The notes under the pieces are model-generated. The model had not been told where the DNA came from. It searched no databases and worked only from the letters and a program-made list of their open reading frames with translations. A program made the position numbers and the translations under genes. From Parashewanella spongiae (GTDB lineage: Bacteria > Pseudomonadota > Gammaproteobacteria > Enterobacterales > Shewanellaceae), in assembly GCF_004358345.1 (NCBI RefSeq), contig NZ_CP037952.1, positions 930,001-994,000 of the forward strand: 64,000 bases of DNA, written 5' to 3'. Shown here one piece after another: positions 10,115-17,715 of the stretch (position 1 is the first letter of the stretch; the number at the start of each line of letters is the position of its first letter).

Positions 10115-10533
10115 AATAATTATTTTCGTTGTTTTACTTTGTTAATACTGCGACCCGAGATAACTAAATTCTAAATGAATTGCTAACTCTCAGTGATAAC
10201 TAGAGATAAATGAATTCAATCAGTATTAGAGTATTTCTACTAACCGATTATTATACAGTGCGATGTACTCAAAAAGCATCATCAATGTTTGTAATATTCA
10301 AAAGTTGAGAAATTATTGCATAACATTTGAATTTTAGCCAACTTACTCTGCATATTCTCGCATAAAAATTCAGTGTTTTATTGGGAAACTTTGCTTTACA
10401 GGGGCGGTCAATTTCGGCTTAACAACAATGCTCCAGCAGCCTGTGTTTTATTGATATTTAAACGGCATTCCAGTAAGGTGACGACCATAATTATGATCTA
10501 TGTCACATATCCGCTACATTAACGGAGATAGCT
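10115..10533. promoter_or_regulatory. Shared argR/mdh divergent promoter region
   Basis: 419 bases without an ORF. ATGAATT half-sites near 10170 (AAATGAATTGCTAACT) and 10212 (AAATGAATTCAATCAG) resemble ARG boxes. The mdh start has GGAG at 10524. No exact promoter could be fixed by eye. Confidence 0.4.
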
Positions 10534-11469
10534 ATGAAAGTTACCGTACTTGGTGCTGCTGGTGGGATTGGCCAAGCCTTAGCCCTATTATTAAAAACTC
10601 AACTTCCTGCAGGTTCGAAATTATCATTGTATGATATTGCACCTGTTACGCCCGGTGTAGCCGTTGATTTAAGTCACATCCCTACAGATGTAGAAGTAAA
10701 AGGATTTGCAGGACAAGATCCGTCAGCGGCTTTAGAAGGTGCTGATGTGGTATTGATTTCTGCTGGTGTTGCACGTAAGCCTGGGATGGATCGTTCTGAC
10801 TTATTTAATATTAATGCTGGGATTGTTCGTAACTTAATTGAAAAGGTTGCGGTATCTTGCCCTAAAGCACTTGTAGGTATCATTACTAACCCTGTAAACA
10901 CTACTGTCGCCATTGCGGCCGAAGTACTAAAAAAAGCAGGTGTTTATGATAAAAACCGCTTATTCGGTGTAACGACACTTGATGTCATTCGTTCTGAAAC
11001 TTTCATTGCTGAAGCAAAAGGACTGAATGTTGCTGACGTGAACATCAACGTAATTGGTGGGCACAGTGGTGTTACAATTTTGCCATTACTTTCGCAGATT
11101 GAAGGCGTAAGCTTTTCAGATGAAGAAGTTGCAGCTTTAACAACTCGTATTCAGAATGCAGGTACTGAAGTGGTTGAAGCTAAAGCCGGTGGAGGAAGCG
11201 CGACATTATCAATGGGTCAAGCGGCATGTCGTTTTGGTTTATCATTGGTTCGCGGCTTACAAGGCGAAGCAAATGTTGTCGAGTGCGCTTATGTTGATGG
11301 CGGCAGTGAACATGCTGAGTTCTTCGCGCAACCAGTATTGCTTGGCAAAAACGGTGTAGAGAAAGTATTACCTTATGGCGAATTAAGCGCTTTTGAAGCT
11401 AACGCTCGTGATACTATGCTTGATACATTGAAAGGCGATATCAAAATTGGTGTTGAATTTGTAAAATAA
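10534..11469 (+). CDS. mdh: Malate dehydrogenase (NAD-dependent)
   Basis: 311 residues, full length for the gammaproteobacterial enzyme. The N-terminal Rossmann motif GAAGGIGQ binds NAD. Substrate-binding arginines lie in [12 protein letters not shown] and NPVNTT follows. The catalytic His is in [12 protein letters not shown]. It converts malate and oxaloacetate in the TCA cycle in the cytosol. GGAGATAGCT lies just upstream of the ATG. It is divergent from argR, and a strong terminator follows 20 bases after the stop. Confidence 0.97.
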   Translation: MKVTVLGAAGGIGQALALLLKTQLPAGSKLSLYDIAPVTPGVAVDLSHIPTDVEVKGFAGQDPSAALEGADVVLISAGVARKPGMDRSDLFNINAGIVRNLIEKVAVSCPKALVGIITNPVNTTVAIAAEVLKKAGVYDKNRLFGVTTLDVIRSETFIAEAKGLNVADVNINVIGGHSGVTILPLLSQIEGVSFSDEEVAALTTRIQNAGTEVVEAKAGGGSATLSMGQAACRFGLSLVRGLQGEANVVECAYVDGGSEHAEFFAQPVLLGKNGVEKVLPYGELSAFEANARDTMLDTLKGDIKIGVEFVK

Positions 11470-11490
11470 TTCAAACGAATTTGATACATG

Positions 11491-11516
11491 ACGGAGCCTA
11501 GTGCTCCGTTTTTTTT
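11491..11516 (+). terminator. Rho-independent terminator of mdh
   Basis: ACGGAG, 6-base loop, CTCCGT followed by eight T. Confidence 0.9.
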
Positions 11517-11527
11517 GCTTGATTGAA

Positions 11528-11759
11528 CCTAAATAAATCGGTTGGGAGCGTTCATATATGCAGAAAAAATTATTGATAGCAAGGCATGAATAGCAGCAAG
11601 TAGTGGTTCTACTTGCAAAATTTATAACGCAGCTAGCGGTGATTTTGGCAAGTATATGAATGTTCAGCACTCACCTGATGGGTGAATTCGGGTTATTTAA
11701 TCTTGTATTTAACTTCAATAGATTAAAGTTAAATTGTGCGTTCAACTGATATATTTAGG
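11528..11759. repeat. Family B element with intact TTGAA target duplication
   Basis: Ends CCTAAATAAATCGGTTG and AACTGATATATTTAGG. It is flanked on both sides by TTGAA (11523-11527 and 11760-11764). This copy lacks the hairpin module found in the two family B copies near 40265-40862; its internal hairpin reads GCAAGTAGTGGTTCTACTTGC. Confidence 0.85.
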
Positions 11760-11784
11760 TTGAAGCTAAAATAGGAGAAACTCA

Positions 11785-12513
11785 ATGAGTGATAAAAGAA
11801 AGGATGCAATACTCATTACAGGCGTTGGAAAACGCGTTGGCTTTGTTTTAGCAAAACACTTTCTCGCAGTAGGTTATGAAGTTATAGGGACTTATCGTTC
11901 AGACCGCTCTCAAATCAAAATACTTATGTCAGCTGGTGCAGATCTTTACCAGTGCGATTTTAATCAGCAAAACCAAGTCGATGCATTTATCCAGAAAATT
12001 ATACAGCGTTATCAGTCGCTTAGAATGGTGATACATAATGCTTCTGCTTGGCTGCCTGATGATTGTGAGCACAGTGCTGTGTCTGTATTGAATCAAATGA
12101 TGACGGTACACGTAAATGTGCCTTATCAAATGAACCTAGCTTTTGAGGCCTTATTAACCACTTCGAGCGAGTCTGTTGGTCAGAGGGATATCATACACAT
12201 CAGTGATTTTGTGGCCACAAAGGGCAGTACAAAACATATTGCCTATGCTGCAAGTAAAGCTGCCATGGATAATCTGACGTACTCTTTTGCGGCAAAACTG
12301 GCTCCTACAACTAAAGTAAATTCAATTGCACCTGCTCTTATCATGTATAACGATGAAGATACTGATAGTTACAAATTGAAGGCCGCATCAAAGTCTTTAA
12401 TGGGGATTGTAGCTGGCGTTGATGAATTAATTAACACGGTGAATTATGTTATGAACAGTCACTATGTTACAGGGCGAGTCTTACACTTAGATGGTGGACG
12501 CCATCTTAAGTAA
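11785..12513 (+). CDS. folM: Dihydromonapterin reductase / dihydrofolate reductase (SDR family)
   Basis: 242 residues. It follows E. coli FolM closely as I recall that sequence: ILITGVGKRVG (cofactor loop), HNASAWLPD, YAASKAAMDN (catalytic Tyr and Lys), KVNSIAPALI and the C-terminal VTGRVLHLDGGRHLK. FolM reduces dihydromonapterin to tetrahydromonapterin, the pterin cofactor of phenylalanine hydroxylase, and has weak DHFR activity. The RBS AGGAGAAA precedes the ATG. A family B element ends 25 bases upstream, so the promoter may lie in the element. The last 13 codons and the downstream region are duplicated in tandem immediately after the gene. Confidence 0.9.
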   Translation: MSDKRKDAILITGVGKRVGFVLAKHFLAVGYEVIGTYRSDRSQIKILMSAGADLYQCDFNQQNQVDAFIQKIIQRYQSLRMVIHNASAWLPDDCEHSAVSVLNQMMTVHVNVPYQMNLAFEALLTTSSESVGQRDIIHISDFVATKGSTKHIAYAASKAAMDNLTYSFAAKLAPTTKVNSIAPALIMYNDEDTDSYKLKAASKSLMGIVAGVDELINTVNYVMNSHYVTGRVLHLDGGRHLK

Positions 12514-12875
12514 CCTGAACTCTGGATAAGCAAACCTATACAGCACAGCTATTTTCGCCTATTCCAGTGTTGTAATTCTCTGAAATAGACCCGCTTTTAC
12601 AGAAAATTACGCCTCTTATACCAATTACAGTAATTAATCTCTCACTCAGCAAAAGATAAAGGTTTTCAATACCGGCGAGTCTTACACTTAGATGGTGGAC
12701 GCCATCTTAAGTAACCTGAACTCTGGATAAGCAAACCTATACAGCACAGCTATTTTCGCCTATTCCAGTGTTGTAATTCTCTGAAATAGACCCGCTTTTA
12801 CAGAAAATTACGCCTCTTATACCAATTACAGTAATTAATCTCTCACTCAGCAAAAGATAAAGGTTTTCAATACAA
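12474..12875 (+). repeat. 201-bp direct tandem duplication of folM 3' end plus repeat C left end
   Basis: The block from GCGAGTCTTACACTTAGATG (12474) recurs at 12675 with a period of 201 bases and no visible change. Each unit holds the end of folM, 100 bases of downstream sequence and the first 50 or so bases of a family C element. Only the second unit runs on into a full family C element. Confidence 0.9.
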
Positions 12876-13151
12876 GGCGCATGTTCGAAGTACTATATTC
12901 CCTACGGCCGCCATACAAAGCTGGCGTTCAACGCACTTCATGCTTTTGTCGGGATAATTCAAGAACGTGCAACGCAGTAATGGAAACCTTTAGCCTTGCC
13001 CTTCGGGAGCTTGTATGTGCTCACTTTGGTTTATAAAGAATACTTCACAAAATTATCTCAACGTAGATAACTATGTTTTCACCAATTTCGTTTGTACTTT
13101 GTGCGCATACATAGCTCTGAGTTGAGCATTTAATTACTGTAATTGGTATTA
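12818..13151. repeat. Family C element, module-free copy
   Basis: Begins TATACCAATTACAGTAATTA and ends TAATTACTGTAATTGGTATT. Where other C copies have the hairpin module, this one reads CAACGTAGATAACTATG, so it is an empty version. Confidence 0.85.
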
Positions 13152-13152
13152 C

Positions 13153-13470
13153 TAGGGTCTGTTGATCTTTCGTGATTATTTTTGCAGCGATAAATTGGTT
13201 ATTTTATGCAAGGCAGAGTTTGTGAGGTTTGGTTATTATCGACATACAAAACTGTCGTTACTTCGTTTCCAAATAAGAAAACGATAACGCAGCACCTTTT
13301 ATTTAGAAAGAGCGATCAATTTACGCTCTCTCTTTTTTCGATGCTTTTGAGCATTCACTGTTCTGTGTTGTGACCAGCTCACTTAGATGGCTAAGCATCA
13401 CTGCTCACGCCTTGAACAGATAAATGCTCAAATAGCACAAAATTTAATCCTGAAAGATCAACAGACCCTA
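13153..13470. repeat. Family D element, module-containing
   Basis: Inverted ends TAGGGTCTGTTGATCTTTC and GAAAGATCAACAGACCCTA, with TA at both borders. The hairpin module is present at about 13234-13266. It starts two bases after the family C element ends. Confidence 0.85.
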
Positions 13471-13574
13471 GACAAAACTAGCCACACTTTAGATTGAATT
13501 TAAACTTATTGTATATAAAACATTTAGTTATAGATTTTATTATCCCTAGTTCAGGTTAAAGTAAGGAGTTTACT

Positions 13575-14319
13575 TTGAATAATCTCTTTAAAGATATTCC
13601 CACTGATTTATCAAAAGAAGTTATTCAGGTACTCGCGGAAACTCCCCAAACGAGAATTGAGCGGATCGTGTCCTTCGGTCAAAAGAGCTCTGAAAATTTT
13701 TGGTATGATCAAGATGAAAACGAATGGGTTGTTGTCATAAAAGGACGTGCTCAAATCGACTTTGTTGACGGCAGAAAATGTATTCTCGGCCAAGGTGATT
13801 TCTTGAACCTAAAAACATCAGTTGACTGCGTTCTCAAGCATAGAAAAATGGCTGATAGTAAGGCGTAGCTTGCAGCAAGTAGTTATTCTACTTGCAAAAG
13901 TTACAACGCAGATAGCAGTCATTTTAGCAAGCTTGTGAGCGTAGAGCACTTCACTCATTGGGTGAAAGCCATGATGATAAAGTCATCTTATTGACTCAAA
14001 CAGTTACTCATATACTCAGCGTTCAACTGATGTTTTCTCGTGAAAATAGCCGCTAACACCTATTCCCAAGCCTGTTAGTGAAAGCAGAAAAGCTAAAAAT
14101 CACTTCGCTTTTAGCTTAGGTTGGAAATAATCTTCAAATCTCAGCGAATACAATTTTCATGGTGTAGGGTGATAGAAAAATAGTAGCCAAAGTAAACGCA
14201 TATGACATCTATGCCTATCATGAACGTTTAGGTTGAATATTCCAGCCCATGAAAAACATCGAGTAGCATGGACTGAAGAAGGGATAGAAACTACTTGGTT
14301 GGCTGTTTTTTATTGCTAG
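13575..14319 (+). pseudogene. Cupin-domain gene split by an A+F repeat element
   Basis: The 5' part (TTG start at 13575, RBS AAGGAG at 13563) encodes about 78 cupin residues ending QIDFVDGRKCILGQGDFLN. The reading frame then enters a repeat and stops at 13868. On the far side of the repeat, 14239-14319 encodes IPAHEKHRVAWTEEG, then IETTWLAVFYC and a stop, which is exactly the missing cupin C-terminus with the conserved PAHxxHRV motif. Removing the 425-bp insert plus one TTGAA copy restores a protein of about 105 residues. The family is small single-domain cupins of unclear role. The gene is certainly interrupted, and expression of a hybrid 97-residue product is possible but would lack two putative metal-binding histidines. 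Confidence 0.9.
13808..14232. mobile_element. A+F composite element inserted in the cupin gene
   Basis: Left end CCTAAAAACATCAGTTGA, an internal family A right end TCAACTGATGTTTTC at about 14035, then the F segment ending CATGAACGTTTAGG. TTGAA is duplicated at 13803-13807 and 14233-14237. It encodes nothing recognisable. Confidence 0.9.
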
Positions 14320-14756
14320 CTTTTAGCGTATGAAACCATTTTAGCAGCCAGTGCTTGTAATCCATTAGCGCGTGAGGGACTGAGTTGGTTTAATAATCCT
14401 AGCTGTTCAAAAGTAGCTTCGATCGGTGATCCGCAAATGGTTTTACTGTCTTGTGAGTGAAACATGATCAATAAAATCGAAATTAAACCTTTAACTATGC
14501 GAGCATCACTGTCTGCTAAGAAATAATGCTTATCATCTTGTTGATAGTGATACAACCAAGCAGCGCTCTCACATCCGTCAACTTGTTGAGGCTCAACTTT
14601 ATACTCATCAGAAATTGATGGAACTGACTTTCCTAATAACATTAATAGCCGATATTTTTCTTGCCAATTGTTTGTAACAGCAAATTTATGTTTTAAATTT
14701 TCAATAGATTCGACTTCATATAAAAAACGTTCATTTGCAGGTATAAAAGACGACAT
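14316..14756 (-). CDS. csdE: Cysteine desulfuration protein SufE/CsdE
   Basis: 146 residues, the usual size. The acceptor cysteine lies in VDGCESAAW, near residue 62, the hallmark of the SufE/CsdE family. The protein accepts persulfide sulfur from the desulfurase encoded immediately upstream (14771-16042, 14-base gap) and passes it on for Fe-S cluster or other sulfur transfer. The pairing with a lone CsdA-type desulfurase, without sufBCD, favours CsdE over SufE. The stop codon region overlaps the end of the convergent cupin pseudogene by four bases. Confidence 0.88.
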   Translation of the reverse strand: MSSFIPANERFLYEVESIENLKHKFAVTNNWQEKYRLLMLLGKSVPSISDEYKVEPQQVDGCESAAWLYHYQQDDKHYFLADSDARIVKGLISILLIMFHSQDSKTICGSPIEATFEQLGLLNQLSPSRANGLQALAAKMVSYAKS

Positions 14757-14770
14757 TTAGTAGGACCTTT

Positions 14771-16042
14771 TTAATCTTTCAGTAATTGTTGGACTTGTTT
14801 CAAAGCATCAATAAAACAATCAATATCAACTTTTGTTGTGTACAAACCGATAGAGACACGGCAGCAGCCATTTATTTTCATTAAGTCCATTAATGGCATC
14901 GCGCAATGGTGACCACATCGAATGGCGATACCTTGCTGATCGAGTAAGATACCAACATCTTGATGGTGTTCACCTTTAACATTAAATGAAACCACACCAA
15001 GATTATTTTCGTTTGATGCATAAATTTCGATATCATCAAGCTCTGCTAACGAGAATTGCAAATAATTCAATAACTGTTTTTCTTCATCTTGATGTTCTTT
15101 GGTGAAATACTGGTTCATAAACTTGATAGCAGCCCCAAGACCGATCACTTCTGAAATTGGCGGTGTACCCGCTTCAAGTCGATTGGGTAATTCGCCAAAA
15201 ATAGTGTTATCAAAGCTGACTGTTTTTATCATTTCCCCACCAGTGAGCATTGGTGTGAGCTGAGCTAATTTTTCTGTTTTACCATAAAGTATACCAACAC
15301 CCGTTGGGCCGTACATTTTGTGCCCAGAAAAAGCATAAAAGTCACAATCAAGCTCACTAACATCAACAGAAGTATGTGCGATCGCTTGAGCACCATCCAC
15401 CACAGTAATGGCGTTGGCTGTTTTTGCTAATGAGATTATTTGACTAACGGGATTAACAGTGCCGAGAGCGTTAGTGACATGAGAAATTGCAACCAGTTTG
15501 GGTCTCAATTTAAGTAGCTTTTGATATCCGATTAAGTCAAGATTGAAATCTTGATCAAGCGGAATCGCCTTTACAAAGGCACCTGTGCGTTGTGCCAGTT
15601 GTTGCCAAGGGACAATGTTGGCGTGATGGGCGGCACTGTCGATTAAAATCAAATCACCAGCAGAAAACGTACTTTCTAATCCGTAGGCCAGCATATTCAA
15701 AGACTCTGTAGTCCCATGTGTAAAGATGATTTCTTGTCGGGTTCTAGCATTGATAAACGTTACTAAATCATTACGGACTTTTTCATAATCAACTGTAGCA
15801 CGAGCAGATAGTTGGTGAGCAGCGCGGTGAACATTCGAGTTATAGGTATGATAATACTCATTCATTGCATCAATCACGCAATGGGGCTTTTGACTTGTAG
15901 CTGCTGTATCGAGGTAGCATAATTTAAGTGGGTTTTGATGATTATTTAGTAATGGGAATTGGGACTGAATTTTGCTTGCTAGAGTTGAGGTTATTGTTTC
16001 ACACATTACTGATTTTACCATGCTGCTTATTGTGTTCTTCAA
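14771..16042 (-). CDS. csdA: PLP-dependent cysteine desulfurase (CsdA/SufS type)
   Basis: 423 residues, slightly longer at the N-terminus than the usual 400; a later Met (about residue 8 or 13) could be the real start. Class V aminotransferase fold: FTHGTTESLN, VDGAQAIAH (Asp contacting PLP), SGHKMYGPTGVG with the PLP Lys, and RCGHHCAMPL with the catalytic Cys. It removes sulfur from cysteine (or cysteine sulfinate/selenocysteine) and forms an enzyme persulfide. It is cotranscribed with csdE. The group II type (SufS/CsdA) is indicated by the short active-site loop around RCGHHCAMP. Confidence 0.9.
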   Translation of the reverse strand: MKNTISSMVKSVMCETITSTLASKIQSQFPLLNNHQNPLKLCYLDTAATSQKPHCVIDAMNEYYHTYNSNVHRAAHQLSARATVDYEKVRNDLVTFINARTRQEIIFTHGTTESLNMLAYGLESTFSAGDLILIDSAAHHANIVPWQQLAQRTGAFVKAIPLDQDFNLDLIGYQKLLKLRPKLVAISHVTNALGTVNPVSQIISLAKTANAITVVDGAQAIAHTSVDVSELDCDFYAFSGHKMYGPTGVGILYGKTEKLAQLTPMLTGGEMIKTVSFDNTIFGELPNRLEAGTPPISEVIGLGAAIKFMNQYFTKEHQDEEKQLLNYLQFSLAELDDIEIYASNENNLGVVSFNVKGEHHQDVGILLDQQGIAIRCGHHCAMPLMDLMKINGCCRVSIGLYTTKVDIDCFIDALKQVQQLLKD

Positions 16043-16396
16043 ATGAAAATTGATCTTCAGGGATTTTACCGATTATTGCAAGCTTATGTTTGAAAAAACG
16101 AGAATTTATAATAGTGATTATTTGTGGATAATTAGCGAGTTAAATTGTCTTTAATATCAAGATCAAATAAATCAAAATGCATTTTTTATTTAGTTTGAAT
16201 GGTGCAGGAGGAAGTAGTAGGTTTTTCTGTTAATTATTATTTTATATTCATAAAGCTTGAAGCTCATAAATTGATAAGTTAACGCTATATTAATATTGTT
16301 TTTTAAATCAATAAAAAACACCAAAAGTAATTGAATAAAGCTTATTATTAATATAGGGAAAAATTGTTCGTTGTCTTATTAAGTGTAGGGGGATAA
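16043..16396. promoter_or_regulatory. AT-rich divergent region between csdA and the paralogue pair
   Basis: 354 bases, strikingly AT-rich, no ORF. It must hold the promoters of csdA and of the gene at 16397. An AGGGGGAT Shine-Dalgarno sits just before 16397. No operator or repeat was recognised. Confidence 0.4.
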
Positions 16397-17575
16397 ATGG
16401 CCGTTAAAGTTGCAAGAGCAATGTGGTGCTCTGATACTAAAAGTTTAACAAATTACGGACCTCTTAAATATTGGGTTGAGACTAAAGGTAAAAGCGAACC
16501 TTCTAAGTTAAAACCTGAGTTTGAATTTGAGCTTGATGTTGTTGACATCAGTGGAATAACGAAAAAAACCTATAAATTAATGGCAAAAAAAGAAAGAGGT
16601 TGGTGGTGTGTTAATGCTAAGTTTTTCAATAACTTTTTTGAGAAACATAGTGAACAATGGAATGATGCTCGCAGTAGTGTTGTGGGTTATCTAAATAAAG
16701 GTTTAGCTGAGTGTGATTCAACAGTTTTAATAGAGTGCGATAAAGATAAAGGCACTGAGAGTTATGTGGTTGTTGCTAAAGTTGGAAGTCAGTCTGTTGA
16801 TGTTATTGTTGAAGGTGAAAAACACTCTGATGTAGTCGATGAAGATGTATTGCTTACAATCTCTAAATTTGCAGATCAAGCAAGTAAAAAAGCATATGAA
16901 GAAGTAAAAGCAAAAGCAGCGATAAAACCAAAATTAAAATTTGAAAAAGATGGTGATTTTGATTTAGTCGAGCATGAGCATGCTCTTCTGGCGGATGTGA
17001 ATTATTCTATAGCTGAAGTAAATTACCATGCGGGAAATTTAAAGAAACGTATAGGGACAACAACAGCGAATAAAATTGCACGAGATACCATTTTTAATTT
17101 AATTAGTGCAAAAGAAACAACTGCAAAAGAAACAACTGTAAATATACATATATTGGAACTTGAAGAACAAGATGTTAGATCATGTAACTTAACGTCATAC
17201 TTATGGAATATTCAAAAACAGATTGAAGAAAAATCTGTAAATGGTGTTCAAATGGTTATTGTGGGGATAACTCACAGAGGTTACTTCCATTCTTCTATGG
17301 AAAATCACGCCATACTTGCTGTTTTTACCCGTAAAGGCGTTGAGATTATTGACTCGAAAGCAGGAAATAAATATTCCAGTGATTTTATTCATCATATTTC
17401 TGCTTTTCAAGATGAAAATGATCATCTGAACTGTGCACGATATTCGGCATATACGGCTATCGAAATGGCAAAATTAATTAAAGAAGAAAGTAACGATATA
17501 GACGTCGGTGAGTTACTTAATAAAATAAGTAAACCTAGCTTAGATCTTCTGAGTTCAATTTTTTGGAAATCTTGA
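16397..17575 (+). CDS. Putative clan CE-like cysteine peptidase/acetyltransferase, paralogue 1
   Basis: 392 residues, not recognised as a named family. Residues 1-90 form a domain shared with the next gene: WCSDTKS, a Lys-rich beta-like stretch, then KKERGWWCVNAKFFNNFFEK. Residues 255-360 form the second shared domain: MVIVGITHRGYF, MENHAILAVFTRKGVEIIDSK, SAFQDENDHLNCARYSAYTAI. Conserved candidates are His304, Asp319, Gln338 and Cys346. The order His-Asp-Gln-Cys and the (D/N)C motif after an upstream Gln recall Ulp1/YopJ-type (clan CE) enzymes, which remove or add modifications on host proteins. This is inference. The Asp-Cys distance (27) is shorter than in known families. No signal peptide or membrane segment. 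The RBS AGGGGGAT fits the ATG. The coding sequence is visibly more AT-rich than the housekeeping genes, suggesting transfer. Confidence 0.6.
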   Translation: MAVKVARAMWCSDTKSLTNYGPLKYWVETKGKSEPSKLKPEFEFELDVVDISGITKKTYKLMAKKERGWWCVNAKFFNNFFEKHSEQWNDARSSVVGYLNKGLAECDSTVLIECDKDKGTESYVVVAKVGSQSVDVIVEGEKHSDVVDEDVLLTISKFADQASKKAYEEVKAKAAIKPKLKFEKDGDFDLVEHEHALLADVNYSIAEVNYHAGNLKKRIGTTTANKIARDTIFNLISAKETTAKETTVNIHILELEEQDVRSCNLTSYLWNIQKQIEEKSVNGVQMVIVGITHRGYFHSSMENHAILAVFTRKGVEIIDSKAGNKYSSDFIHHISAFQDENDHLNCARYSAYTAIEMAKLIKEESNDIDVGELLNKISKPSLDLLSSIFWKS

Positions 17576-17715
17576 TTTAATATAGATAGTGAGAAATATA
17601 TTATAATAACTGTTGTATAGGTAATTATTAAAATGACATTGCAGCTTACTTTAAGGAACGTTTATTTTATCATTAATGTCAGTAATCGTTTGATTGTAAA
17701 TGTAAGGAGGAATAT
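17576..17715. other. Short AT-rich spacer between the paralogues
   Basis: 140 bases with no ORF or hairpin of note. It carries the RBS AAGGAGG at 17704-17710 for the TTG start of the second gene. Same-strand spacing allows either one transcript or a separate promoter. Confidence 0.4.

Noticed and set aside
13153-13470. Family D elements as rho-independent terminators or ncRNA genes
   Set aside because: The long inverted ends with TA borders and presence at many unrelated sites fit a mobile repeat better; transcription is not excluded.
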